From contig RBZT01000594.1 of NCBI GenBank assembly GCA_003693705.1, positions 332-64,331 of the forward strand: a stretch of 64,000 bases of DNA. Direction: 5' to 3'. This stretch comes from Polymyxa betae. Its lineage: Eukaryota > Endomyxa > Phytomyxea > Plasmodiophorida > Plasmodiophoridae. Below, piece after piece: positions 24,111 to 34,632 of the stretch. Made by a program: the position numbers and the translations under genes. A model generated the notes under the pieces. That model was given only the letters and a program-made list of their open reading frames with translations, was not told where the DNA came from and did no database searches. Positions within the stretch are counted from its first letter, which is position 1. Every line of letters starts with the position of its first letter.

Positions 24111-26426
24111 CTAATAGACGTCATCTGTCTGTATTTCAACATTGGCGAGCGATATCATCGTCTGAGTAGCGTCTGTGCTGGTCACAGCCCGATTCCTTTC
24201 CCGACCCAAATAGAGACCCAGGGCGAACTCGACAGGCCGTCCCCGGTGGACTTGGTCTTGGATTGTGGCGCGTAGGCGGCGCAGGGCGATGGCTCCCTGG
24301 ACGGCTGCATTTGACCTGAGATGCAGCGATAATGTCTGTCGACCAATCTCTCCAACATTATGATCATGAGATAATCGCCTCCGGAACACATCATCCTGCA
24401 TCTGCTTCGTCTTCCGTCCAGCCATTAATCGCTCTTCAATAGCAGCCTGGATCGCACGTCGTTCGCCAACCAACATGGCGGCGTACTGGTCCAGTTCATG
24501 ACGCAGCTTCCGATGCACGAATTCGATTTGTCGAATTGCCGCCGTTCTATTCACGAGCTCGTCGTGCTGCGCTTCACGCCTCTGTCGCATCGTCTCTGAC
24601 GCGATCTCTTCATGATCACGCTGCAGCTGAACACGTTCCAGAGCGCGATGCCGCTGCACCTGATGCCCCAACACTTGCACGTCGTACTGGCTCTGGGCCT
24701 GCTGCAGGTCGGCGTGGGCTGCTGCCCGGTCTCGTTCGAGTTCGGCGATTTTCTCCTGTCCTTGTCGATGTACGATATGAACTTGTTGTTGAACTTCATC
24801 AATCTGTTCTTGTGCACGACTTAATTCAGCTCCAGCTCGTGTTAATCGTGATAACATCTCTGTCCTTTGACGTTGTCGTTCAACATCACGAGCTACAATC
24901 CCAGCCTGTAAGTCCTTCTCACGACGGATTACACCACGACCTCGATCGATCTCATTATCAAGCTGCTGTCCTCTATCAATCCAATGCTGTATAGATTGAG
25001 TCTCCTGCTCTATCATAAACAGATATCGATCTCGTGATGCCGCTGATTTCTGTTTCTGTGCGATCATTAACTCACGACGACTTCTATAATCTTCAATCAG
25101 CATAAGCTGCTGCTCCGTCTGTGTACGCCATCGTCCCATTTTTGTTACAAGCTCGGTCGTACTGCCCTCCAGATCATGTTTGGCTTCGTCCAGGTTCGTC
25201 TCTAATCTCTGCAGCTCCATCGTCTCCATCGGTATTGTTACATCACGCATATCACACAATTCCTTCTGAATTCGATCCAGATCGGCCCGCTCGGTGTCGT
25301 ACTGGTCCTGGACCCGGTTCAGGTCACGACGCACCCGTCGCCGCTTACGTCTGCAATCGCGCAGTCGTTGCCGTAGATCGTGATCGTCTCGCTGCGCTCT
25401 CTGGACCACCTCCTGCAGCTGTCTCGGAACATCTCGCCTCTCCTCGATCAGAGCGCAGGTCCTGGTCTGACCCTCAATTAGATCCCGAATCCGGTCCGTG
25501 TACTGGCTCAGATCAGCGCCGTACTGGTCCAGGACGACCTCGGCCTGAACAATGGCGCGCATCCATCGATCATCTTCTGATTTCAATTGTCGTCCGGCGG
25601 TCGTGGCGACAGCCAGGGTTGCGGATGTGCCCTGCAGACGTCGGGCGGCACGTTGTGCGGCCCAATGCCCGGCCTGGATCGCGGCTCCGAGCCGGACCGT
25701 GCTGGCCCGCAGCGGCCCGATCTGCGACTGGAACTGGGCCAGAGCACGTTGTGCGTTGCCGATCATGGTCTTGGCGATTGTATCGTGCGCGACGAGATTG
25801 TTGAGATCGGCTGTTAACGCCCGGACTCTCAGCGACATCTGCTCAACATCTGTCTGATTCTGTGAGGTCGATTGCTGCAACTGTATCTCGGCGATCTCAG
25901 CGCGCATGGCCGCAATGCGATCGTGCTCGTCCGCGATCTGGTGCCGGAGCGATTCGTGAAGTCGGGCGGCGTCGGCAGCGCGGCATTGGTATAGGACGAG
26001 ATCGGCAGCGAGTTCCTCAATCTCTGATTGAAGTCGTTGCGCTACGCTATGTTCGGATTTGTAGCGGATCTGAGCGTGATGGCGCCGTTCCATTAGCTGA
26101 CGACATTGTTGGTTAACATGTTGAGCTCGACGATGTAGATCGGTGGCGATAGCTTGTAGATGATGCTGACGTGCCTGAATATCAGATTGCGATTTCTGGA
26201 ATGATTGTAGAAGTTGACGACGATTGTGATGAGATTGTTGAATAATGTGATTAATTCGTAATGATGATGTAGAACCTATCTGACATTGTTCTAATAAATA
26301 CAGATATAATCTCCATATTAAATTAATAACATCATATGATATGTGTCCATACTCACATTTTATATCACTAATTACTGAATATATTCCACTGCAATATACC
26401 AACAACAACGTCTTTCTGCTTTCCAT
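24111..26426 (-). CDS. Long coiled-coil protein, 771 residues, unknown
   Basis: A single exon from ATG 26426. After about 85 residues with hydrophobic helices (VINLIWRLYLYLLEQC) the protein is almost continuous heptad repeat, rich in Gln, Arg and Glu, from about residue 90 to 730, ending with a short polar tail (ANVEIQTDDVY). Long intronless coiled-coil proteins of this kind include ciliary, centrosomal and golgin proteins, but no diagnostic motif places it. Three of the six exact GTACTGGTCC words of the window fall inside it, each encoding Asp-Gln-Tyr. GC content looks higher in its middle than in neighbouring genes. Large plus-strand frames here are antisense shadows. Confidence 0.7.
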   Translation of the reverse strand: MESRKTLLLVYCSGIYSVISDIKCEYGHISYDVINLIWRLYLYLLEQCQIGSTSSLRINHIIQQSHHNRRQLLQSFQKSQSDIQARQHHLQAIATDLHRRAQHVNQQCRQLMERRHHAQIRYKSEHSVAQRLQSEIEELAADLVLYQCRAADAARLHESLRHQIADEHDRIAAMRAEIAEIQLQQSTSQNQTDVEQMSLRVRALTADLNNLVAHDTIAKTMIGNAQRALAQFQSQIGPLRASTVRLGAAIQAGHWAAQRAARRLQGTSATLAVATTAGRQLKSEDDRWMRAIVQAEVVLDQYGADLSQYTDRIRDLIEGQTRTCALIEERRDVPRQLQEVVQRAQRDDHDLRQRLRDCRRKRRRVRRDLNRVQDQYDTERADLDRIQKELCDMRDVTIPMETMELQRLETNLDEAKHDLEGSTTELVTKMGRWRTQTEQQLMLIEDYRSRRELMIAQKQKSAASRDRYLFMIEQETQSIQHWIDRGQQLDNEIDRGRGVIRREKDLQAGIVARDVERQRQRTEMLSRLTRAGAELSRAQEQIDEVQQQVHIVHRQGQEKIAELERDRAAAHADLQQAQSQYDVQVLGHQVQRHRALERVQLQRDHEEIASETMRQRREAQHDELVNRTAAIRQIEFVHRKLRHELDQYAAMLVGERRAIQAAIEERLMAGRKTKQMQDDVFRRRLSHDHNVGEIGRQTLSLHLRSNAAVQGAIALRRLRATIQDQVHRGRPVEFALGLYLGRERNRAVTSTDATQTMISLANVEIQTDDVY

Positions 26427-26696
26427 TATTGTCCATCAATATGTTGCTATGAGTACACAGAACCCGATCTAATCCATAACAGATCCTAATACCTGTACAA
26501 TAGGTTTTATTTACGAGGAATTGTTAGGAACCCTTCAACCAACTAACAACAAAGAAAGCGAATCCGTCTTTAACTCTGGATTGTTGGTCGTCCTGCGTCA
26601 ATAGGCTAATTGGCATTACGCTGTTCTTCATGAAATTGATCAAATGGTTGCTGTGATTGCATTTCACTCATTTCAAAGTAACCTCTTACTGGAAAG

Positions 26697-27806
26697 TTAT
26701 ATTTTAGGAGAGGTTTTGGCCCTGCACATCTGGACCAAGTCTTTGATTTTGTTCAACCAATAGTTGGACCACATCACATTTCTGTTGTAATTCTGGGATG
26801 GTCGTACTGTTCTCAGCCAATCTTCCGTGATCAGATCGAAACTATCCACGACAACAGCTGGAGCATCTGCGAATATCGCATCCAGACCTGATTTCTGAAC
26901 AATTGGAACAGCTCCGAGTAATATCGCTTCCCAATGTCGGTGGCAATCGAGCCCGTTTCCGGGAGGAGATAATACAAATTTCGAGTTGGCCAAACTCTGC
27001 AGAAATTGATCATGATCACCATCTTCCACCAACGTATCATTCGTAAAGCCACGAAACTTCTCCTTTAATTCTCTTCTGGCCGGATTCGTTCTATCGGTCC
27101 AGCTAATAAACAGGAGATTGGATCGTTGATCCCATTGAGGTAGATCTGCTCCTGCAGCACGTCTCCATACATGAAGATCACCATGAGGCCATTGACTATT
27201 TGCAATACCAATTGGAATCGCATGCATCTTGTCACTATCTGTCCAATCTGGATTCTGACCGAACCAAGCGAAGATCCGTTCATCATTTAAATAATGACGA
27301 TATGGGCCAGGAGATGGATGATCGCCATTATGTGTAATCAGAATAAACGATGATCTTATGGCTGGGAACACGCTATCAAAGAATTCACCAAGACGATCAT
27401 TCTTAACGAATACGATCTTGCATGGGTCAATGTCGTCTGGATGCCATCGATTCTTATATTCATTCTCGTCGTAGATGAAATCTGAAATAAACCGGAACAT
27501 ATCTCCAGATACGAATGGATATGGAAAATGTCGTTCAGACTCGTTTGGATGTCTGGGAGGGATCTCGGGGGCAGCTGAATCTTGATTATCGAATTCTTGT
27601 GCGAATTTGAAAACATTCGAGCCGGATAAAGAAGTGAGTTTGTCACTAAAAGTGATAGGCCATGATGGCGATGGTTGTAGTATCACTTCAATTGTTGATG
27701 ACGATAATAGAGATTCTGGTACATATAAAAATATTAGAAAGAAGGCAGTAATGGCAGTCAATGATATGATTGTCGCATACGATATCAGTTGAAAGTTGAT
27801 TACCAT
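26697..27806 (-). CDS. Exostosin-like glycosyltransferase, type II membrane protein
   Basis: One exon from ATG 27806, 369 residues. Residues about 8-30 form a membrane anchor (ATIISLTAITAFFLIFLY). The lumenal part has the exostosin-type GT signature near its C-terminal end: NSKFVLSPPGNGLDCHRHWEAILLG, followed by VPIV and SGLDAIF; upstream are FILITHNGDHPS and FAWFGQNPDW, where the acceptor side would lie. Relatives build heparan, xyloglucan or pectin-like glycans in the Golgi; no substrate can be read here. A frame open further upstream lacks an ATG. Neighbouring GT61 at 2.4 kb is a second Golgi enzyme of the window but there is no sign of co-regulation. Confidence 0.72.
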   Translation of the reverse strand: MVINFQLISYATIISLTAITAFFLIFLYVPESLLSSSTIEVILQPSPSWPITFSDKLTSLSGSNVFKFAQEFDNQDSAAPEIPPRHPNESERHFPYPFVSGDMFRFISDFIYDENEYKNRWHPDDIDPCKIVFVKNDRLGEFFDSVFPAIRSSFILITHNGDHPSPGPYRHYLNDERIFAWFGQNPDWTDSDKMHAIPIGIANSQWPHGDLHVWRRAAGADLPQWDQRSNLLFISWTDRTNPARRELKEKFRGFTNDTLVEDGDHDQFLQSLANSKFVLSPPGNGLDCHRHWEAILLGAVPIVQKSGLDAIFADAPAVVVDSFDLITEDWLRTVRPSQNYNRNVMWSNYWLNKIKDLVQMCRAKTSPKI

Positions 27807-28097
27807 TGGCTCTTGATTTTGAGACAATGGCAAGACAATGCCATACAGAGTTCGATTAAGTTCTATTCAAAGTACCCTCTTCGTTCAATATCACGCAGCG
27901 ACTTCGCACATTTTTCTGAGTGACAGTGCAAACCAAGGCTGCTCCACGCATAAGGTTAACTGTCTTCTGCTTGAGAGCGACCGATTTTCATCCGATTGAT
28001 CACTTTCATTAATGAACTTAGGATTGTTTGTGTTTTCTGAATTGCTTTTGCTTATTTAAACTATTCTAACATAATACAAAATAATACAATATGTTTA
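27807..28097. other. Spacer between two minus-strand genes
   Basis: It contains the presumed 5' region of the exostosin-like gene and the 3' end of the epsin gene. No further feature seen. Confidence 0.4.
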
Positions 28098-29923
28098 CTA
28101 AGGTTTCCATAATCCAGCAAATGGATCTGGTGATGTTGATGATTTCTGGAATTGATTAACATTTGTCGTGGACGGGTTCTGGATTGGATTTGGATTTTGT
28201 GCTTGCTGAGCATTACCCATTGGCATCATCGGTTGCTGACCGTACGGCTGTTGCATGAAGGGGTTACCAGAAGGTGGATATCTGTTTGTAGGTTGTGCAT
28301 ATCCCATGCCCATTGGACCATTATAGGGCATTTGTTGTTGATAGGCACCAGCTGGCATCGGTTGGCTGTATTGACCGAAAGGATTCGGATGTGCATAACC
28401 AAACGGTTGCTGCTGTTGTGCAAACTGTTGCTGTTGGGCAAACTGTTGCTGTTGAGCAAACGGTTGCTGTGGAACAGTTTGAGAAGGCAGAGGGTGAATC
28501 GCGAAATTATTGTTCACAGCAGGAATCCGGTTGGCAGCTGCAATTTCTGCCAATGTCTTTCCTGGGGCAGCTCCAGTTACTACTTGTTGTTTCTTCGGCG
28601 GACCATGAGCGTTCAGATCCGATAAATCAACCAGTTTCTTATCCACATTCCAGAATCTGATAACATTACAAGTAAGCATTTTGAAAATTAGGGCAAGCGC
28701 CATATTACACACCCCTTGTCATTATCATCATCGGAGCCAATTTCAAGAGCATCATCAAAAGCGAATCCGTCCTGATCAGGACTTCCTTTCGGAGTAGCAG
28801 GATCAATAGGTGTTCCATGGAACACTTGGTCTCCCTAGATTCAAATGTTAACAACGGCCTCATCTCATTTCGTTTGCAGACAGATTCAAACGATAACGCT
28901 GGAAAAGGTTGCTGAAAATCATTTGCGTTGGCGAAGTTCATGTTAGACATCCAATCGGTAGAAGCAGCACTCTGATTCGTAACCAGGTCGATCTCAGTAT
29001 TTTTCTTTGTAGTGGTCTATCATGAAGTTAAAAAGAATACAGAATAAAAATCAGGAAGCTGGCTTACAATTTGAGCGAGTCCTTTTGAAATATGTTCAAC
29101 ATCATCATCGTCTGAAAGAGACGATTCGAAAGAATTCGGTTTGTCTTTAGCATCTTTCTTTTTCTTGGACTTTTTCTTCTTTTTTAATTCATGATTTGAT
29201 GGCACCTCCGAGCTATACTTCTTCGTGGATTTCGAACGAATCGGCGGCGTTTCACCTATTGGCACGTTCAGTTCGCAGTGCATTATGTAATGAAATAAAC
29301 CCACCAAAGCCGGTCGGTGAATCCAGAGACGAGTTATTAAACGACATAGACGGCTCCTTCAATCGAAGTGGTTTCTGTTGAGGACTGTCTAACTGTGAGC
29401 TCTCACTATATTCATCATTGAGCTTAAGCTGATTGCCATAGCTGCGTTCATAGCGGTCTGCTTTGGTGTTGGCGACGCCGGAATCGCGATCTTTTCTCAT
29501 TTTTTCAAGTGCGTCTTCATTAACTAATAGCTCCAAGACAGTTCGGGCTTGATTCCGAACTTCACCACCGACATCTTCATGGTTCCGGTAGAATTTGTAT
29601 CCGGTTAAACGTTTCACGACGTTCTTCTTGGTACGCATATCACGAACGAATCGGTCATCGCCGTGAATCAATAAATATTCGGATAACAGCAGCGATTTCA
29701 AGATATGCGATGGCTGATGCAGATCGGTAATGCGCTTCCAAAGGATGGAGAACATCGAGTTATAGGAGCTTCGATCTCGCGTGTCATGAGCGATCCGAGC
29801 CAGCAATCGTTCATCGGCGCCGACAGGGTCGTTGCTGGTGGCGTCACGGACACGCAGCTGAACGTCGTCGTAATCCATAGCTACCTCCTTGACATTTCGG
29901 ACGATTTTCTTGACGGTGTCCAT
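28098..29923 (-). CDS. Epsin (ENTH-domain endocytic adaptor)
   Basis: From ATG 29923 five exons run to the stop at 28098, with introns of about 50 nt (first at 29256-29304). Residues 1-140 are an ENTH domain: VKKIVRNVKEVAMDY, LRVRDATSNDP, LKSLLLSEYLLIHG and the basic helix KKNVVKRLTGYKF, which bind PtdIns(4,5)P2 and clathrin coats. A lysine-rich stretch (KKKKKSKKKKD) and an acidic stretch follow. The C-terminal 200 residues are Gln/Pro/Met-rich with repeated FAQQQQ units, two NPF motifs for EH-domain partners and one DPF motif (SPDPFAGLW) for the AP-2 appendage, close to the end. No ubiquitin-interacting motif is obvious. It is one of several endocytosis genes nearby, with the auxilin-like J protein as direct neighbour. 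Confidence 0.88.
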
Positions 29924-30142
29924 ACTGCTTCGACGACGTCGAAGACGCTGAGAAGGTAATAGAGTTGTGATGAAGACGAAAGAGAGACCTTCCTCTGGTG
30001 ATCAGGCTGCGCTTCATGCACTGTTTCACATTTCCACTCTAATCAATATCGTTACACACTGTACAGTCATGACAACCCCTATACGTAGGAGGACTCTTCA
30101 TTCGTCTTTAGCTTCTATCTACTTTGTTAGCTTCTAAGGCGT

Positions 30143-31908
30143 TCAGAACCGCCTCTCGTTCTGGCTCCTGAACCGGTTGAACGACTCGTTGACGGCCTTG
30201 AACGTCTCTTCGGCGCGGAACCGCACTGCTGGCTTGCTGCTGATATGCTTATCGGGATGGATCTTGAGCAGAGTCCGCTTGTAGGACTTGGTGATCTCTT
30301 CAAACGTTGCATTAGCTGATAAATAACAGCTCTGTCCAGGTACTGCTCTGTTTACAGCATTTAATAGCCATCGAAGGCTACGATTCTTCTTCCAATCTTC
30401 CACCTCATCAATAATCTAAGAATGTTAGTTAATCGTTATCCAGATATCTTCTCTGATTTCAAACCGACCTGAGATCGAAGTTTGTCAACATTATCACGTT
30501 CTTGTCGTTCTTTCAATTCGATTTCTTTGATAGCTCGTATTTCCTGTGCCTTCCTGGTCAAAAGGTGAACAAGCTCACCACGCTCGAGACATTGCATCTC
30601 ATGATTGTTCACACCCATCGTTCGAAGCTTGTCTTTTAGCTGACGAATTGGCCATGTAGCATATGGTGCTTCGCCCTGCGTATTATTGCTCACATAGGCC
30701 TGTGATGTTCTATCATGTTTTGGCTGCTGCTGCTGTTGAGGTCTATAATGGCGCCATTGGCTATCAACATCCTTCTGCATTCTCTCCCAGATCTTCTTAG
30801 CAGATTGTATCACATCTTCTGTACCTCGTTCCTGCTTCTGTTGTCGCTTCTTATCACGATCCCCCTTCTTTCTTAGCCGAACTTCCTCCTCGTAGAAGAA
30901 TCGCTCCATCTTCGATAACGAACTCGTATCGATACATTCACCTTCTCTTACGCGAGCTCGTATTTCAGCTTCAACTGCAGCGACTGCCTCCAACTCATTT
31001 CTGGCTTTCTCCTGCACCTTCTTAAGCTCCTCTTCTTGGCGAGATTCACCATGATCGTCTGGATCTCTATACTGATGATAGATCTCTTTCCTGCTATTTT
31101 TAGCTGGATCGTCTTCGCCCTTTCTATTCAACGATGCACTATTCCAGTGTTGTTCATCGCGTCGATTTCTGATCTCCTCCTGGACGACTTTTTCAACATC
31201 ATGATTTCTATCTTCGTTATCGATATTCTTCTGCGATCGTGGATATGATTGTTTCTGATGGCGAATTTCCTCGAACTTCTTTCGATCCGATGCCGTAGTT
31301 CTGACGGCATGCTTTGAAGGCTGGCACGCGTCATTAGAACGCCGAATCGGAACGGACCCGGCCGAAGCCGCTGCCGATCTGGTATCAGCAGCCAGACGTT
31401 TGAGGCGCTCTTTCAAAGAGCCATTATTGCGATTTCGTTCCGCTGCCGCCGTTGACTGCGGTGCTGTGCGACGCCCTTCACTATGCTTTTCCATGGCTTT
31501 ACGTAAAAGGCGGTCGACTCGAGTAGCAGACGATTCCGCCGCGATCCGATGTCGTTTCGGAATCGCCAGAAAGTCGTCGCCTGCATTGAAACGATCCGAA
31601 GGAAGCGAATCCGGGAAGCTGTCGAAGGCACCCCATCGACGCTGGCTTTTGGCGCGGATGGAATCTGCTCGGTTTTTCGCCTTTGTATATCGTCGTCGCC
31701 ATTCGTTAACAACTCGACGGTATTGTATGGGAGATGCACGATCTGGGGGCGGAACCGACATGATCGGTGGCAACATCATATATCTGGCACGGCTCTCTTG
31801 ATTTTCCAGTATGTACGCGCAACCGATCCGAAATCCAAAATCATTTTCCAGAAATAGGGCTACTTCGGCGCTGATATTTTTAGTATCACGTGGAAGAATT
31901 AGTCTCAT
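30143..31908 (-). CDS. SAP-like plus C-terminal J-domain protein (auxilin-type layout)
   Basis: Two exons (31908-30469 and 30415-30143, intron 53 nt, phase 0) give 570 residues. The C-terminal 70 residues are a J domain in the auxilin position: ATFEEITKSYKRTLLKIHPDKH with the HPD tripeptide that stimulates Hsp70. About residues 425-460 read as a SAP-like helix pair (WPIRQLKDKLRTMGV, ERGELVHLL), normally a DNA-binding motif. Between them lies a basic, Gln/Arg/Glu-rich region with helices (MERFFYEEEVRLRKK). Auxilins uncoat clathrin vesicles, and the neighbour is an epsin, but no clathrin box or PTEN-like domain is seen, so a nuclear role through the SAP-like part is equally possible. The ATG at 31908 is the first in the frame. 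Confidence 0.68.
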
Positions 31909-32928
31909 AATTAATGAAGCGCTGCAGGTTCTACCCGATTCGAAAGGAAAGCTCTTACTGTGCAATCCGATTGACAGCGGTATCCTACTCGCATGTTTCC
32001 AAACAGGAAGCGAACTCGTTCGCTATCTATGCATGGATGATTGCAAACAGACAAAGTTTCAAAGAAACCTTGTTTAGGAGTTCGTCGAAGGAAATGAAAA
32101 CCGTCCAAAACTTGCAAGTTCGCTTATGGCTCTCCCTTGCTGATGGCATCTAAAAAGGGATAAACGAAAAATCGGACGATCGCGTTGTGTTGCACTGGCA
32201 CTTCTGCGGTGCTTTCCAAATTAGTTCTCAAGACATGATTTATCTGATTTTTTTTTCTAAAATATGGATCCAAATGATCCGATACGAATTGTTGAGTTGT
32301 GTTTGAGTTCAATTAGAGCTCCAAAATATGATGGAAAGCAGAGTTGACGAGAGGCAGGGCGCTGAAACGAGTCGTTCGCGCCAGATTGATGCATCTGATC
32401 CCATGCGACAATGTTGTCATTGGGAATCGCTCATAAGACCTCGACATGGCGGTAATCGTGAGGTCGGTGCCGAATATGCAACTGGACTGTGTTTGCGGGA
32501 CGTCGTCGAAGATGGCGAAGGGACGACTGGGCGGGTATTCGGCTGTGCTCGCGTGTCGCTGAATTCGACGGAATCTGGAGATGGTGACTGCCATTTCAGA
32601 TTGTGTGAGCCCAGACTCTTGAATGTAATACATTTATACAGCAGCAATATTCCATCATGTATGGTGACCTATGTGACAAGCTTATAAGGAGTTGAGTGGA
32701 CAGGCAAATGAGGCGATTCAGAAACTGATAGTCGCCTTGGTTTGATAATGGATGACGCAATCAAACCCTAACCCTAAAGCATCAAGGCACATGACATTGA
32801 TTTGGACTCAGTGGAATCTGTGAATACGAAAACGAACCATCCTATCTGCATTGGCCGTACTGGTCCATCATCATCATCATGATGGCAGGCGATGGTTCTG
32901 GTCCAGGTCGTCACAGACCGATCTCGTC
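31909..32928. other. 1 kb stretch without a confident gene
   Basis: Open frames exist on both strands (for example minus 32313-32633 and plus 32328-32687) and several look protein-like in composition, but I could not chain any of them through consistent introns. It includes a telomere-type word at 32763-32778 and one copy of GTACTGGTCC at 32857. Confidence 0.4.
32763..32778. promoter_or_regulatory. Telo-box-like element (two CCCTAA units)
   Basis: AAACCCTAACCCTAAA lies about 150 bases upstream of the actin-related gene. In plants the same word (telo-box) marks promoters of growth and ribosome genes; here only the sequence match is seen. A shorter copy, TTAACCCTAACC, lies at 56203-56214 between PAM16 and LCB2. 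Confidence 0.4.
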
Positions 32929-34180
32929 ATGCCGGACGATGTGCTCGTTATCGATCTTGGGAGCGGGGTGGTGAAGGCTGGCTGGGCCGGCGAGGATCAG
33001 CCGCGCTCGACTCAGCCCATGGCGGTGGCTCGCGTGCGTCGGGCGTCGGCAGCCCCGACCTCGAATGACGATCTGTTGACGGGCAACGACGCCATCCGAT
33101 CGGTTGCCGATCATAGCCACGCCCTTGAGCTCATGTCACCTCTGGATCGCGGCGAGATCGTTGAATGGAACGCCGTCCAGCAGACTTTCGCCTCGATCTA
33201 CGCTCACGATCTCGGCGGTGTTGATAGCTCTGCCTATCCCGTCCTGATCACAGAATCACCATTCGCCAGTCCCAAGCAGCGAGAGAAGCTCGCCGATCTC
33301 CTGTTCCGGCACTTTCGTGCTCCCGCCATCCTCATCTATAATGCCGCCGTCCTGTCCCTCTGTATGGAAATGTGTCTTTTTAGTCAAATCCCCTAAAACC
33401 CTAATCGTGTAGTCTCATCCGGGTACGAGCCCCTGTCGGTTGGCGTCTGATGCTGATTGTTACAGATTGACGACGGGATTGGTGGTAGAATCGGGTGAGA
33501 GCAGCACCTATACTGTCCCTATATTTGAAGGTATCTTGAGAGACCTTAAAGCCACATCATCATAACCCTGAATCAGGTTATCCATTACGTCATGGGATCG
33601 ATTCAATGGCGATCAGCGGTGTCGAGCTCACCCATCACATGACGGCAGCGCTACAGAAGCCCGACCTGCGTCTGGACGTAGCGCGTGACATCAAGGAACG
33701 ATTCGCAGCAGTCCGCGGCAACCAACATCACGTACTGGACCCGGTCCAGTACGAACTCCCAGATGGTAGATAGACAGACAGGGCGACGATATCTGACGAT
33801 CTGTAGGGACGATGTTATCGATTCCGAACGAGGTCAGATATTCGACAGGTGAGATGCTGTTCCAGCAAGGCCTGCCGGATGTCGTGTTCAGATCTCTGGC
33901 GAAATGCGACTCGAACCTGCAGACGGCGATGCTGAGCCGGATCGTAACGGCGGGCGGTTCGACGTTGATGAGAGGATTCCATGATCGGTTCACGAGCGAG
34001 ATTGAGACACGAGCTCATGAACTGTATCCAGGAGCACAAGCAGCGGTCTTTGGGAAAAGGAAACATGCAGCATGGATGGGAGGATCTATGCTGGCATCAC
34101 TCAGCACATTTACAGATCTGAAAATCACGCGACAGGAATTTGAAGATGGGGACGATATCGTTCATAAGAAGTATTTTTAA
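32929..34180 (+). CDS. Actin-related protein with a 10-nt microexon
   Basis: Five exons: 32929-33361, 33413-33422 (only 10 nt), 33466-33530, 33577-33765, 33807-34180; introns 51, 43, 46 and 41 nt; total 1071 nt, 356 residues. The microexon is needed to rebuild the actin-fold segment AAVLSLFSSGLTTGLVVESG, parallel to actin's VLSLYASGRTTG. Other actin-fold marks: VLVIDLGSGVVKAGWAGED (phosphate 1), STYTVPIFEGYPL, VTAGGSTLMRGF (phosphate 2 region), and the C-terminal end WMGGSMLASLSTF with KKYF. It is shorter and more diverged than actin, lacking the usual PSIVGRPRH stretch. Candidate identities include Arp1 or another cytoplasmic Arp; sequence alone does not decide. ATG 32929 opens the motor-like fold directly. 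Confidence 0.82.
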
Positions 34181-34632
34181 CATATCCGAAAACAAATCGA
34201 TATATTCTGACATACAGACAACCAATGCCTGAAATACATGCAAATCTTTATTTTTTAGATGAAAGCTACTCTTGTTTCATTAACCGCAAATTAGTCCTAG
34301 ATCCAGTTCGTGATTTTCTACGCCCCAACAAGAGCCCTCCATTCCCGAAAGACGAATCCAGAGCGATGTTCAAAGTCAAAAGCAAAAACTACGAACATCA
34401 CTGCGAAATCGCAGGCCAATGAAGCCCTGCAACCGAACAAGCAATCTTAATCCGGATCCCAATGGGGCTTCAAGAGGTATCCTCTCACAATGCACTTCAT
34501 TGGGATTCGAACAGATACACGATTTATTGTTGAACAACAACGCCAGACGACATTTACTGAGAAGCCAGAGAGACCAACTCCTTCTTCTTTTCACCTGAGC
34601 AACCACACAATCAGACCAGTACGACCGCAGAT
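34181..34632. other. Spacer with a possible structured RNA or 3' hairpin
   Basis: Convergent spacer of 452 bases between the actin-related gene and eL8. It holds nested inverted repeats (34456-34506): outer arms ATCCCAATG and CATTGGGAT, inner arms AGAGG and CCTCT around a TAT loop. No gene is supported. Confidence 0.4.

Noticed and set aside
24536-25857. Plus-strand frames of 100-227 codons
   Set aside because: Antisense of the coiled-coil gene; Arg/Pro-rich composition with no domain is typical of shadows.
28152-28660. Plus-strand frames over the epsin tail
   Set aside because: Antisense of the Gln-rich repeats; Leu-rich artefact.
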